This document shows, one piece after another, positions 40,859 through 51,025 of a DNA stretch of 64,000 bases. How positions within the stretch are numbered: the stretch's first letter is position 1; each line of letters begins with the position of its first letter. This stretch comes from Vibrio maritimus (GTDB lineage: Bacteria > Pseudomonadota > Gammaproteobacteria > Enterobacterales > Vibrionaceae): assembly GCA_003263775.1 (NCBI GenBank), contig JYJJ01000051.1:248001-312000 (forward strand). Reading direction: 5' to 3'. Below the pieces are notes generated by a model, which saw only the letters and a list, made by a program, of their open reading frames with translations, had not been told where the DNA came from and searched no databases. Both the position numbers and the translations under genes were made by a program.

Positions 40859-41785
40859 CTATGAATCTTGTCGATCTAAAAAGCATAATTGCTGGTAGAG
40901 CGTTGATGTTTTCGGCATAGACACACCATTTTTTTTCGCAAGTTCAATCGCATTCTTGTACATATATTGCAGCTCAAGCTCGCGGCCATTGCGCCTGTCT
41001 AACAACATACTGGTTAAATACGGCTTCATTTTGGCAGTATTGCCTAGCATAGTGTCGATGAGTGAGGTTGGGATTTCAGTATCGGTAGTTTGAGCGGCTT
41101 GCTGTACTTCTATCATGATGTCTCTAGATAGATGGACCAACTCTGGGCAATCCATTATTTGTGCGGTGTCGGAATCGAGGACGGTTGATAAACCATTAAA
41201 GGGTACGTTCCAGAGAAGCTTCTTCCAACGAGCATCAACGATCTTAGGGTCGATATCCACTTCAACACCACTACTGGTTAGGTCACGCGCAAATGACTCT
41301 AGCGGTTCCATTCCATCCTCACCGTAAACACCGACGGTAATACGGCCATAATCTATGTGGTCGATGTGCCCCGGTGCGACTTTGTTAGAGCATATAAAAC
41401 ATAAACCGCCGCCCACATAGGAAAGGTCAAACGCTTTTGCGACTTCTTGTTCTGCACCAATGCCATTTTGCAGAAGCATCACTAAGGTATCTGGTTTTAG
41501 CAATGGACGAATAAGGGTTTCTAACAGGTGGTTTTGTGTGGTTTTAAGTGCGACAAGTATGACATCGGCTTTGGGCATGTTTGCAGCGTTGTTGTAGGCG
41601 TTGAGTTCGGCGGCAGTGATGGAGTAGTCACCGTAGTGAGAGTCCACTTTTAATCCGCTATCAACGACATGTTGGTAGTCGCTATTGAATAGGAAATGCA
41701 CATCGCGGCCTCCATGGTGCAATCTAGCTCCATAATAGCCGCCAATGGCACCTGTCCCAATGACTGCAAATACCTTTTTGCTCAT
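40859..41785 (-). CDS. Ketopantoate reductase family protein (PanE/ApbA-like)
   Basis: A 308-residue NADP-dependent oxidoreductase of the 2-dehydropantoate 2-reductase family. It has an N-terminal Rossmann motif (VIGTGAIGGYYGARL), the VALKTTQ strand, LLQNGIGAEQEV, and a C-terminal domain with the catalytic-lysine region RWKKLLWNVPFNGLSTV and a later MLLDRRNGRELELQYM. Substrate is not certain; many such paralogues are not the pantothenate enzyme. It is alone on its strand, convergent with the effector-like module and divergent from the next gene. Confidence 0.88.
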   Translation of the reverse strand: MSKKVFAVIGTGAIGGYYGARLHHGGRDVHFLFNSDYQHVVDSGLKVDSHYGDYSITAAELNAYNNAANMPKADVILVALKTTQNHLLETLIRPLLKPDTLVMLLQNGIGAEQEVAKAFDLSYVGGGLCFICSNKVAPGHIDHIDYGRITVGVYGEDGMEPLESFARDLTSSGVEVDIDPKIVDARWKKLLWNVPFNGLSTVLDSDTAQIMDCPELVHLSRDIMIEVQQAAQTTDTEIPTSLIDTMLGNTAKMKPYLTSMLLDRRNGRELELQYMYKNAIELAKKNGVSMPKTSTLYQQLCFLDRQDS

Positions 41786-41886
41786 ACTCTGTCCTTATAT
41801 CTAAAGTGTACTCGTATTACTGTACAGGAAAATAGTTGGGAATGAAGTGCTACGCTTGAAAGAGTGCAGTGATAAGGAAATAAACA

Positions 41887-42357
41887 GTGGCAAATTTTAC
41901 GGGTGTGATTCTTATTTTGCTCAGTGTGGTGGTGGGTACGACGTTAGCGTCACAAGCGGGTGTCAATGCACAGCTACGCACCGGTTTGGGATCGCCGCTT
42001 CAGGCTGCGTTTATCTCATTTGTGATCGGTACTTTAGTGCTAGGCACCTTGGTGATGTTAGAGGGAAAACCGTGGTTTCCAAATGGAACACTTAAAAACC
42101 TGCCATGGTGGGCTTGGCTTGGGGGTTTTTTAGGGGCGTTTAATATTGCAATGTCCATTTATCTAGCGCCTAAGTTGGGTGCGTTGGCGCTGGCCATTGC
42201 GATTGTATGCGGACAAGTGACGGCGTCACTTATTTATGATCAGTATGGGCTTTTGGGTTATCCCAAAATAGAACTATCGCCCCAGCGGATCGGTGGGGCG
42301 ATATTGATAGTACTTGGGGTGATTTTGGTTGCTTATCACCCCAGTAAAGACAGTTGA
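41887..42357 (+). CDS. YdcZ/DUF606-type small membrane transporter
   Basis: The 156-residue integral membrane protein has about five hydrophobic segments and the family start (LASQAGVNAQLRTGLGSPLQAAFISFVIGTLVL). WWAWLGGFLGAF and LGALALAIAIVCGQVTASLIYDQYGLLG follow. It belongs to the DMT superfamily. It begins at GTG 41887 with AAGGA upstream. The substrate is unknown. Confidence 0.85.
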   Translation: MANFTGVILILLSVVVGTTLASQAGVNAQLRTGLGSPLQAAFISFVIGTLVLGTLVMLEGKPWFPNGTLKNLPWWAWLGGFLGAFNIAMSIYLAPKLGALALAIAIVCGQVTASLIYDQYGLLGYPKIELSPQRIGGAILIVLGVILVAYHPSKDS

Positions 42358-42370
42358 ACTTTAGTAATGA

Positions 42371-42733
42371 CTAGCCTGCGATAGCAACACGTTTTACATC
42401 AATTTTAGCGTCTTCAAATGCATCTTTGTCTACACGACCAGAAATAATCACTTTGTCGTTTGGTGTTACATCAACACCGCGCCAGTCATCGTTATCGATT
42501 TCAATCACAATAGTGTTTTGACCGTCGGTGAATTGATACTCTTCATCACCAATAGATTGGGTAATGTTGCCAGTAATTTGAACGGCAGTGTCGTCTTTTG
42601 CTTCTAGTGCTTGAGCTACAGTCGTTTGTGCACCAAGAACAGGTCCGTTAAAACCGCCTTGAGCAGGCATAGATTTAGCTGCTGCGAAACCAGACGTTAG
42701 GATTAGTGCTGTAGCGATGATAACTTTTTTCAT
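42371..42733 (-). CDS. YgiW/YdeI-family periplasmic OB-fold protein
   Basis: Signal peptide (MKKVIIATALILTSGFAAA) followed by a 100-residue BOF (bacterial OB-fold) domain: GGFNGPVLGAQTTVAQALEAKDDTAVQITGNI and VIEIDNDDWRGVDVTPNDKVIISGRVDKD. Family members are periplasmic stress-tolerance proteins. Single gene, convergent with the transporter gene. Confidence 0.9.
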   Translation of the reverse strand: MKKVIIATALILTSGFAAAKSMPAQGGFNGPVLGAQTTVAQALEAKDDTAVQITGNITQSIGDEEYQFTDGQNTIVIEIDNDDWRGVDVTPNDKVIISGRVDKDAFEDAKIDVKRVAIAG

Positions 42734-42898
42734 AATAACCTCAATTTGGACATCTTTGTTTAGTTGACGATGTCAGTATGCGCTTGTCTAGATTAACTAA
42801 CGTTGAAATGAATATTCAGAATTCGTTCATATTCGAAAAAAGTTTAAAAAAGTTTGTTTTTCGGATTTGGAGTAGTGATTGAGGTGTGGTGCGCGCTT

Positions 42899-42930
42899 AA
42901 AAAGCGCCTTGCCTGTGCAGGCAAGGCGCT
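42899..42930 (-). terminator. Terminator of the purine catabolism operon
   Basis: A 13-base perfect stem, 42903-42915 with 42918-42930, GC-rich, followed on the minus strand by TTTTT. It lies 42 bases after the guaD stop. Confidence 0.88.
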
Positions 42931-42971
42931 AGTGATGGGAAGATTGTTTGTTGTAGTGCAGTTGTCTACCT

Positions 42972-44305
42972 TTAACTTACCAATCGCTTGGAACGTTCAC
43001 CTTTCGCGTCATACGCTAGGTCGCCATAGATATACGTCTCACAAACGGTTCGGTCGTCGCCAAGGCTCATCAATACAAAAAGCTTTTCTTCCAGAGTCGT
43101 TGCTTGGTTCATTCTGAAGCGCATTAACTGTGTAGCATGCAAATCGAGAACGACGAAATCTGCTTCTTTGCCTACTTCTAAGTTACCGATTTTTTCCTCA
43201 AGGTGCAGGGCTTTCGCGCCACCGAGTGTTGCGAGATATAAAGATTTAATAGGGTGCAGTTTTTCTTGTTGCAACTGCATGATCTTATAGGCTTCACTCA
43301 TGGTTTGTAATATAGAGAAGCTTGTTCCTGCGCCTACGTCGGTTCCCATACCGACTCTGATCCCTTTGTCTTCCATTTTATTGAGTTTGAATAAACCGGA
43401 GCCGAGAAACAAATTGGATGTAGGGCAGAAGGCAATAGCAGATTCCGTGTCGGCTAGACGTTGCATTCACAATCTGAAAGATGAATGCCATGGGCGAATA
43501 CCGAGCGTTTATGAAGCAGACCGTAGTGATCGTAAACGTCTAGATAGCTTTCTCGCTCCGGGAATAGATCGAGAACCCACTCGATCTCCTTTTTGTTCTC
43601 AGAGAGGTGGGTATGCATATAAACATCTGGGTATTCCTCGAGAAGTTTACCCACCATTGCTAGCTGCTCTGGAGTACTAGTAGGAGCGAATCTTGGTGTG
43701 ACAGCGTAGTGAAGCCTGCCTCGATTATGCCATTTCTCGATAAGCTCCTTAGAGGCTTGGTAGCCTGACTCTGGAGTGTCGGTTAAGTAGTCAGGCGCGT
43801 TTCGGTCCATCAATACTTTGCCGCAAATCATACGAAGGTTACGTCTCTCTGCCTCACCAAAGAACACGTCGACGGATTCTTTGTGTACGGTGCCAAAGAC
43901 TAACGCTGTGGTCGTACCGTTACTTGCGAGTTCGTCTAAGAAAAGTTTGGCGACTTTAAGTGCGTAAATAGGGTTCTTAAAACGACGTTCTTCTGGGAAG
44001 GTGTAGTTTTCCAGCCAATCTAAAAGCTGTTCCCCATAGGAGGCGATCATTCCTGTCTGCGGGTAGTGGATATGCGTATCAATAAAGCCGGAGGTGATGA
44101 GCTTATCTTTGTATGTCTTAATCTTCATTGGCTTTGTGTGTCTAGCCAATATGTCGGTTGCGTTGCCGATGTCGACGATGTGACCGTTTTCTACAACGAT
44201 CATGCCGTCTTCAAAAAATTGGTATGAGTTTTCCAGCCCCACATCCTTAGGGTCAGCAATGCTATGTAAAATGCTGGCACGGTAGGCCTTGCGTTGTGTT
44301 GTCAT
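42972..44305 (-). CDS. guaD: Guanine deaminase, frame break
   Basis: Zinc hydrolase converting guanine to xanthine, 444 residues when joined. The N-terminal part has the metal site FIDTHIHYPQTG, then VYMHTHLSENKKEI and FAHGIHLSD; it stops at 43454. The C-terminal part in the next frame has FCPTSNLFLGSG and the metal aspartate in GMGTDVGAGTSFS. Restoring one A (GAATG to GAAATG, about 43466) gives SDCEMQRLADTES. It is the last gene of the xdhA-xdhB-xdhC-guaD operon and feeds xanthine to the dehydrogenase. The break is probably a sequencing error. Confidence 0.94.
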
Positions 44306-44350
44306 GACACTTCCTTTCTCCGCCCGAAATTTCTGGCAGTATTATAATTT

Positions 44351-45196
44351 TTAATCCTTTCGCGGCTTTTTAGCTGCTTGGTCTAACTCTTGGCGAGTGT
44401 GCGCTGGGCGCTTTTGCTCTATGGGGTTACCTTGATAGTGCGAAATCAGTTCGCCAGCTACAGAGACGGCGATCTCTGCAGGGTGCTTTCCAGTGACAGC
44501 TCCGATACCTATCGGGCAGGTCATGGTGTTGATCTCATCTTGATTAAAGCCACGTTGTGCTAAACGGAAGTCAAACTTCTTACGCTTAGTCAGTGAGCCA
44601 ATCATTCCAAAATAAGCGCTGTCGCCGCGCTTGATAACCGCTTTTGCCAGATCGAAGTCGAGTTGATGATTGTGAGTCATCACTAGGTAATAGCTGTTTG
44701 GTGGCATCTGCGCGATTTCGCCCACTGGATCGTCGCTCACGAGCTTGTTGACACCTTGCGGCAAGGTTTCCGGAAACTCAGCCTCTCGCTCATCAATCCA
44801 CGTTACTCTAAAGGGCAGGGTAGCGACAATATGAACCAGTGCTTTTGCCACATGACCTGCACCAAAAAGTACCAAATGCTTTTGCGAAGTGCCAATGGGT
44901 TCAAAGCTGAGTGTAGCCATACCACCGCAGCATTGACCTAATCGAGCACCCAAATTAAACCTTTCTACTTTGAGGCTTTGCTCTCCAGAAAGAAGCATTT
45001 CTCGTGCCATTTTAGAGGCGACATGCTCTAAATGACCGCCTCCAATGGTCGCGATGATGTTATCGCGAGTTACGAGCATTTTTGTACCCGCATCTCGCGG
45101 CACGGAGCCGCGATCTTCAAGTACGGTCACCATGACACAAGGTTCGTGTTGTTCTTCGAGCCTAGCAAGCTCATGAATCCAGTTATCCTTAAACAT
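44351..45196 (-). CDS. xdhC: Xanthine dehydrogenase accessory protein XdhC
   Basis: Binds molybdenum cofactor and inserts its sulfurated form into the dehydrogenase. The 281-residue protein has the N-terminal XdhC motif (VMVTVLEDRGSVPRDAGTKMLV, ATIGGGHLE) and GQCCGGMATL. The Rossmann-like C-terminal domain has LVLFGAGHVAKALV, VMTHNHQLDFDLAKAV, AYFGMIGSLTKRKKF and CPIGIGAVTGKHPAEIAVSVAGEL. It lies 12 bases after xdhB. Confidence 0.95.
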   Translation of the reverse strand: MFKDNWIHELARLEEQHEPCVMVTVLEDRGSVPRDAGTKMLVTRDNIIATIGGGHLEHVASKMAREMLLSGEQSLKVERFNLGARLGQCCGGMATLSFEPIGTSQKHLVLFGAGHVAKALVHIVATLPFRVTWIDEREAEFPETLPQGVNKLVSDDPVGEIAQMPPNSYYLVMTHNHQLDFDLAKAVIKRGDSAYFGMIGSLTKRKKFDFRLAQRGFNQDEINTMTCPIGIGAVTGKHPAEIAVSVAGELISHYQGNPIEQKRPAHTRQELDQAAKKPRKD

Positions 45197-45208
45197 AGTG
45201 ACCTCCTG

Positions 45209-47599
45209 TTAATTGGTTTCCGTGAAGGATGCCGCGCTAACGCTTTGTCCTTGTGTTACGGCCTGTACCGCCATTAACACACGCTCTGGTGTTGCTGGGG
45301 TATCAAGTTTTGGAATCGCACCATCAACGGCGACATATGAGATAGCGTCTTTTAACGCGCTCCATACCGACATTCCCAGCATGAAAGGCGGTTCGCCTAC
45401 AGCTTTGGAGTTGAACACGGTGTCTTCAGGGTTACTTCGGTTTTCGAGAAGATGCGTTCTAAAATCAATAGGCATGTCAGCAATAGCTGGGATCTTGTAG
45501 CTTGCAGGACCATTGGTCATCAAACGTCCTTGCTCATTCCAGACGAGTTCTTCGGTTGTCAACCACCCCACACCTTGAACGAAGCCACCTTCTACCTGAC
45601 CAATGTCGATGGCAGGGTTAAGCGATGCACCTACATCATGCAAGATATCCACGCGCAAGATTTTGTATTCACCAGTGAGGGTATCGATGATGACTTCTGA
45701 ACACGATGCGCCGTAAGCGTAGTAATAGAACGGGCGACCACGTGCTTTTTCATGGTCATAGTAAATTTTAGGCGTGCGATAAAAACCTGTGCTCGATAGC
45801 GAAATTTGGTTCATCCACGCTAGTTGTGCAAAGTCGGCAAATGTCATGATCTGCTCACGAATTTGTACCATGCCATTTTTAAACAGAACTTCTTCAGGGG
45901 TGACTTTAAAATGAGAAGAAGCAAACTCAATCAGACGCTGTTTGATGGTTATTGCTGCGTTTTGTGCGGCTTTACCGTTGAGGTCGGCGCCCGATGAGGC
46001 CGCCGTGGGCGAGGTGTTCGGCACCTTGTCGGTGTTGGTAGCGGTGATTTGGATACGGTCAACATCTACTTGAAACTCCTCTGCAACGATTTGCGCTACT
46101 TTGATATTCAGACCTTGCCCCATCTCAGTACCACCGTGGTTTAGGTGAATACTGCCATCGGTATAGATATGAATAAGTGCGCCTGCTTGGTTTAGGAAGG
46201 TGGCGGTAAACGAGATACCAAATTTGACGGGTGTGATAGACAAGCCTTTTTTCAAAATTGGACTGTTTTTGTTGAACTCAGCGATCTCTTTACGTCTTGC
46301 GTGGTAATCACTGCTCTGCTCTAACTGCTCAGTGATTTCAGGAAGGAAGTTATCTTCTACGGTTTGATAATAGTGAGTAACGTTTCGACCTTCTTCGCCG
46401 TAGTAGTTGGCTTTACGGACTTCTAACGGATCTTTGTTTAGGTAGCGTGCGATCTCATCCATGATGTGTTCAATGGTCATCATCCCCTGAGGACCACCAA
46501 AACCACGGTAAGCTGTGTTCGACGCCGTATTGGTTTTGCAGCGGTGTCCGGTAACGGTCGCATCACCTAAGTAATAAGCATTGTCAGAGTGGAACATGGC
46601 ACGGTCGACAATCGAGCTCGACAGATCTGGCGAGTAGCCACAGTTACCGGCGACAACAATATCGGCACCTTGAATCACACCGTTATCATCAAACCCAATC
46701 TTATATTGGTTGTAGAATGGGTGACGTTTACCGGTCATGGTCATATCTTCATTACGAAGCAGTCGCATCTTGGTTGGTCGACCTGTCAAATGAGCGATCA
46801 CTGCCGCCATACAAGCAGGCGCGGCCGCTTGTGTTTCTTTACCACCAAAACCACCGCCCATACGGCGCATGTCGATCACCACTTTGTGCATTGCAACTCC
46901 GAGTACTTCAGAGACCAGCTTTTGCACTTCTGTTGGGTTTTGTGTGGAGGTATAAACAATCATGCCGCCGTCTTCGGTTGGCATCACGCTGCTAACTTGT
47001 GTTTCGAGATAGAAGTGTTCTTGACCGCCAATTTCGATTTCACCCTCGATGACGTGTTTGGCGTTGGCAAGGGCTTTGGCTGAGTCACCGCGCTTTTGCT
47101 GGTGGCTCTCCGTCACGAAATGTTTTTTCGCTAGTGCTTCTTTGACATCCAGAATGGCAGGTAGCGGTTCGTATTCAACGATTGCTGCGTGCGCTGCTTT
47201 TCTTGCAGTTTCGAGATCGCTCGCCGCCACTGCGATGACTGGCTGACCATAGTACTCGACGATGCCATCGGCAAGCAGAGGATCACCTGGAAGGATAGCG
47301 CCAATATCAAGCTGTCCTGGCACGTCTTTAGACGTAATCGCGATAGCAACGCCAGCGAAGTCATAACAAGGAGAGACATCTATCTTAGTGATTTTTGCGT
47401 GTGCTTGTGTGCTCAGTAGTGCGTAGACATGAAGCTGGTTTGGGAACTCAAGTCTGTCATCGATGTAGACAGCCTCGCCCGTCACTTGTTTTGGTGCGCT
47501 ATCGTGCTTAACACTCTGACCAACACCTGTTTTAAGATCTTGTTTGACGATAGCAACCATCTCTTCGTGAGTCAGCTGCTGGTGATTCACATTAGACAT
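45209..47599 (-). CDS. xdhB: Xanthine dehydrogenase molybdopterin subunit
   Basis: Large subunit of about 796 residues that oxidises hypoxanthine and xanthine at the molybdenum centre. It shows the opening GQSVKHDSAPKQVTGEAVYIDD, the cofactor loop MGGGFGGKETQ, AYRGFGGPQGMM, GTEMGQGLNIKVAQI, and the catalytic glutamate in KAVGEPPFMLG. It overlaps the end of xdhA by eight bases. Confidence 0.96.
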   Translation of the reverse strand: MSNVNHQQLTHEEMVAIVKQDLKTGVGQSVKHDSAPKQVTGEAVYIDDRLEFPNQLHVYALLSTQAHAKITKIDVSPCYDFAGVAIAITSKDVPGQLDIGAILPGDPLLADGIVEYYGQPVIAVAASDLETARKAAHAAIVEYEPLPAILDVKEALAKKHFVTESHQQKRGDSAKALANAKHVIEGEIEIGGQEHFYLETQVSSVMPTEDGGMIVYTSTQNPTEVQKLVSEVLGVAMHKVVIDMRRMGGGFGGKETQAAAPACMAAVIAHLTGRPTKMRLLRNEDMTMTGKRHPFYNQYKIGFDDNGVIQGADIVVAGNCGYSPDLSSSIVDRAMFHSDNAYYLGDATVTGHRCKTNTASNTAYRGFGGPQGMMTIEHIMDEIARYLNKDPLEVRKANYYGEEGRNVTHYYQTVEDNFLPEITEQLEQSSDYHARRKEIAEFNKNSPILKKGLSITPVKFGISFTATFLNQAGALIHIYTDGSIHLNHGGTEMGQGLNIKVAQIVAEEFQVDVDRIQITATNTDKVPNTSPTAASSGADLNGKAAQNAAITIKQRLIEFASSHFKVTPEEVLFKNGMVQIREQIMTFADFAQLAWMNQISLSSTGFYRTPKIYYDHEKARGRPFYYYAYGASCSEVIIDTLTGEYKILRVDILHDVGASLNPAIDIGQVEGGFVQGVGWLTTEELVWNEQGRLMTNGPASYKIPAIADMPIDFRTHLLENRSNPEDTVFNSKAVGEPPFMLGMSVWSALKDAISYVAVDGAIPKLDTPATPERVLMAVQAVTQGQSVSAASFTETN

Positions 47600-49036
47600 A
47601 AGATGTTACCCTCGTTTCAATCAGGTTGTTGGTGTTATTGGTTTCAATGTAATAGCGTTTGAGCATATTGGCGGCGGTGAGGCTTCGGTAAGTTTGGCTT
47701 GCGCGAAAATCCGATAGAGGCTCAAAGTCGTTACTCAGTGCCTCCATTGCCCTTCCAATAGTCTCTTCATTCCAAGGCTGTCCGACTAATGTCTGTTCAC
47801 AAGATATTGCTCGTTTAGGTGTTGCAGCCATGCCGCCAAAGGCGATACGAGCACTCACTACATGGTTATCTTTCACTTCAATACTGAAAGCACCGCAAAC
47901 TGCAGATATGTCGTCATCGAGACGTTTCGAGAGTTTATAAGCGCGGAATGTGCTTGATGATGGTTTAGGTATAACGATCTTTTCAATGAACTCGCTAGGC
48001 TGCTGCGCTGTGACTTTGTAGCTAATGAAGTAGTCCTCAATAGGTATAACGCGTGTTTCATCACCGCAACGTAGTTGGATTTTTGCATCAAGAGCGATGA
48101 GCAGAGGCGGTGTGTCACCGATAGGAGAGGCGTTAGCAATATTGCCACCTATGGTACCTTGATTTCTAACCTGCAAAGAGGCGAAGCGGTGCAACAGCTC
48201 ACCAAAGTCGGGGTAGTGCTTGTTTAGTAGTGTATAGGCATCGCTGATTGGCAGGTTTGCGCCAATCACTATGCTGTCTTCTGTCTCTTCACAGACTTTC
48301 ATCTCTTCCACAAGGTTCACGCTGATGAGCGTTTCTATCTCGCGATGAAACTGAGTGACTTCGAGTGCTAAATCTGTTCCGCCAGCAACCAACTTGGCTT
48401 GTGGGTGTGCGTTGTAGAGCTTGGCGAGTTCGTCTGTGGTTTTTGGAGAGAACGCGGTGAGGTGTCCAAGACGCAGACTCGCTTCTTCATTTTGGATTTT
48501 TTCTAGCTTAGCGATGTCGCTCGTTCAAGCTCCGAAAACTGGTCAACGATTTGCTCTTCTGAACACAGTGACAAAGCAGAATCTACGATAGGTCGATATC
48601 CTGTACAACGGCAGAGATTGCCCGCCAGTGACTCCATCACATCGGCTTTGTTAGCATTCGGCTTGTTCTTTGTAAGTGCGAACATCGACATGATGAATCC
48701 AGGCGTACAGTAGCCGCACTGAGAACCGTGAAAGTCGACAATGGCTTGTTGAACTGGGTGAAGTGACTTATCACGGGCTTGCAGATCTTCTACCGTGATA
48801 AGTTGCTTGCCATGAAGAGCAGAAATGAAAGTGAGGCAGGAGTTAACGCTGCGATACTCGAGCTTACCATCGACGAGCTCACCGAGTACCACGGTACATG
48901 CGCCGCAATCACCAGAACCGCACCCTTCCTTGGTGCCTGTTTTATTCACATGGGTGCGCAGATAGTTCAGCACCGTCATGTTTGGGGAGACATTTACTTC
49001 CTGTCTGATTTCTTGATTGAGTAAAAAGGTAATCAA
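47592..49036 (-). CDS. xdhA: Xanthine dehydrogenase Fe-S/FAD subunit, frame break
   Basis: Small subunit of 481 residues when joined. The first 177 codons carry both [2Fe-2S] clusters: the plant-type GCGSGDCGACTV and the second set HGSQCGYCTPGF with NLCRCTGYRP. They stop at 48503. One missing base near 48520 restores DIAKLEKIQNEEASLRLGHL and continues into the FAD domain: LVAGGTDLALEVTQ, NQGTIGGNIANASPIGD, and AFGGMAATPKRA. It is the first gene of the operon; a twin palindrome lies about 40-80 bases before its ATG. Confidence 0.94.
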
Positions 49037-49443
49037 GAGACCTCCTTGTACAGTATATTCTTGAAATTATTTTTTCTGACCTTCGGGTCAATAATTGGCT
49101 AAATTGACCACAAGGTCAACTATTAATTTACAAGTTAGCAACATTTCTAATGGGTTGAGATCGAGGTCAAATTGGAAATAGGGGCTAGGTTGTTGGTTTG
49201 AAGGGAGATATTTAGAGCTGTGCGTTGGCTTATCTGATACAAAAAATCATTGTGGAAACATGTCTGAATTTTTGGCATCTGTGTCGTAATCCCCTTGGAA
49301 AAGGGGATCTTTGTAGCGTGTTGAAAACCTGATCTGGCAAGGTATGTAAATGTTTGGAGAGAGCTATGCGCGTGAGGAGATCCTCACTTGCGTGAGGATG
49401 ACCAGTTAACTTTGGGCATTACAGTTTAGTTTTAGGCGGTAAG
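49037..49443. other. Regulatory region of the xdh operon
   Basis: A 407-base region between the GntR-type gene and xdhA, both on the minus strand. It contains the paired palindromes at 49077-49119, a further GGTCAAATTGG half-site near 49166, and a GTGAGGA/TCCTCAC hairpin at 49372-49387 followed by another GTGAGGA copy, which may help end the regulator transcript. No gene is seen. Confidence 0.5.
49077..49119. promoter_or_regulatory. Paired TGACC-N4-GGTCA operators upstream of xdhA
   Basis: TGACC-TTCG-GGTCA (49077-49090) and TTGACC-ACAA-GGTCAA (49104-49119) share the same half-site and the same four-base spacer, with centres 28 bases apart. They begin about 40 bases upstream of the xdhA start and are the likely binding sites of the adjacent GntR/FCD regulator. 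Confidence 0.65.
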
Positions 49444-50181
49444 CTAGCTCGCTTTGTTCTTCAAAACATCTGAGAACACGACATGTAGGTCATTAGAAGC
49501 GGTGCTGTCATCTAAGTTGAGCTTAGAGCGAATATGCTCAAGGTGTTCACCCATTAGAGACAGTGCTTTGTCTTTATCGCCTGTCTCAATTGCGTTGAGC
49601 AACTCACTATGTTCATCCTGAGAACAATTTGAGTGGTTGCCGGTTTCATACATGGCAATAAGCAAAGAAGACTGCGATACGACACTTCTTTGGAAGGCTA
49701 ATAGAGGAGCGTTGTCTGCCATTTCGGCTAGTTTGATATGGAACTCACCAGAGAGCCTTAGTCCTTTGCCGTAATCGTCTTGGGCAAAAGCTTGGTTTTC
49801 TTCTTCTACCAGTTTTCGACATTCATCTATTTGTAACTTGGTTGCATTCGCTACAGCCAGTTCGATGATTGCGATTTCCAATACTTCCCGCGCTTTGAAT
49901 ATCTGTTTCGCTTCCTCTACAGAAGGGGCTGAAACAGTCGCGCCTCGGTTAGGTTTGATGTCAATAACCTTCTCAATGGATAGTCTTAGTAAGGCACGGC
50001 GGATAATGGTTCTGCTAACGCCAAAGATTTCGGCCAACGCTTCTTCACTGAGCTTGGTGGCGGGCGGCAATCGCTGCTCGAGGATAGCATCGAAAATATG
50101 ACAATAGACCACGTCGTCTTGTGTCTGTCCTGCGACTTTGGTTTTGACACCTTTATTGACTGAGTTTTTCAGGTTTCCCAT
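49444..50181 (-). CDS. GntR-family (FCD) regulator, probably of purine catabolism
   Basis: An N-terminal winged helix-turn-helix (LPPATKLSEEALAEIFGVSR, TIIRRALLRLSIEKVIDIKPN, RGATV) and a C-terminal FCD ligand domain (KAREVLEIAIIELAVANAT, LSGEFHIKLAEMADN, DEHSELLNAIETGD with metal-type histidines) give 245 residues. It lies directly upstream of the xdh operon on the same strand, with the TGACC palindromes between them. Repression relieved by a purine or derivative is the simplest inference. Confidence 0.92.
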   Translation of the reverse strand: MGNLKNSVNKGVKTKVAGQTQDDVVYCHIFDAILEQRLPPATKLSEEALAEIFGVSRTIIRRALLRLSIEKVIDIKPNRGATVSAPSVEEAKQIFKAREVLEIAIIELAVANATKLQIDECRKLVEEENQAFAQDDYGKGLRLSGEFHIKLAEMADNAPLLAFQRSVVSQSSLLIAMYETGNHSNCSQDEHSELLNAIETGDKDKALSLMGEHLEHIRSKLNLDDSTASNDLHVVFSDVLKNKAS

Positions 50182-50321
50182 TGGATTACAGCACTCTACA
50201 GTTTTCGTTCCTTGTTAAGACAATAATACTTCACTTTGTATACAAATAGCCACTATGACCAGGTTTTGTGAGACGACCTGCAATATTGACAGCAAGGAGG
50301 GTACGGCGAGATTTGAGTGAG

Positions 50322-50343
50322 AAGGAGGGCAGCTTCCCTCCTT
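50322..50343 (-). terminator. Hairpin after the 62-residue gene
   Basis: Perfect 8-base stem AAGGAGGG/CCCTCCTT with a six-base loop, between the small gene and the GntR gene. The T tract is weak. Confidence 0.45.
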
Positions 50344-50366
50344 ACTTAAAACGAATAGCGTTTGTT

Positions 50367-50555
50367 TTAGATGCCGAAATCGTAGCCTTGGTAGATATCG
50401 GATAAGGTTTTGGGCTTTTTACTACGTTTTGGCTGCGCTGGGTGATATTGAGTTTCCAGTGCTTCGGCATGAGCTTGCGCGGATTTCATGAATTCAGGAT
50501 TGGCCATCGCTTTTTTACGCAGCTCGTTGATGCGTTCTAGTCTTTCTTGCAACAT
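50367..50555 (-). CDS. Small hypothetical protein, 62 residues
   Basis: The ATG has a good GAGGTG ribosome site eight bases upstream and a hairpin follows the stop, so this looks like a real small gene. The product is charged and helical (MLQERLERINELRKKAMANP, then a KRSKKPKTLSDIYQGYDFGI tail), without membrane segment or cysteine motif. I do not recognise a family. Confidence 0.55.
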   Translation of the reverse strand: MLQERLERINELRKKAMANPEFMKSAQAHAEALETQYHPAQPKRSKKPKTLSDIYQGYDFGI

Positions 50556-50730
50556 AACTACACCTCATGAATTACTGTATGTAAAAACAGTATATGTAGT
50601 GACTGTATAAAGATCCAGTGTTTGAAGTTAATCTTTAGAGTTTTTGTGTTTAGACGGGTGCGAGAGGAGGAACTTACTAAGTAGGATTGGGTAAAATTTG
50701 ACTTAAAAGTTGCAAAACCTAACTACGACA

Positions 50731-50746
50731 TGTGACTTAGATCAAA
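50731..50746. promoter_or_regulatory. CRP-like site
   Basis: TGTGACTTAGATCAAA matches the CRP consensus TGTGA-N6-TCACA at 8 of 10 conserved bases. It lies about 290 bases before the promoter at 51026, so it may act on a further, unseen promoter. Confidence 0.4.
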
Positions 50747-51025
50747 CAATTGTGATTGTGTGAGGGTACACAAATTGACCGCTTTAACAAAAGTGATGCA
50801 GTCAGGTGCACTTGGTTGATTATCTTTTGGTTGTTATTGATTTTGCGGGTTATCAAGGTGTTAAAATTACAGATGTTTATGCTAACTATCTGAAAGAAAA
50901 CATTAATAGTTAATTGAGGCGTTTTTTTGAACAATGTTTTTCACAAACTATCATTGTGGGTAAAGTATTGCTTGGCGTAATAACTGGTTAACTATTCATG
51001 CTTATTGCGTAAAGATTGTTAAAAT

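Noticed and set aside
46589-47083. 164-codon plus-strand frame inside xdhB
   Set aside because: Antisense to well-conserved molybdopterin-subunit motifs; rich in His and Cys only as a reflection of the opposite strand.
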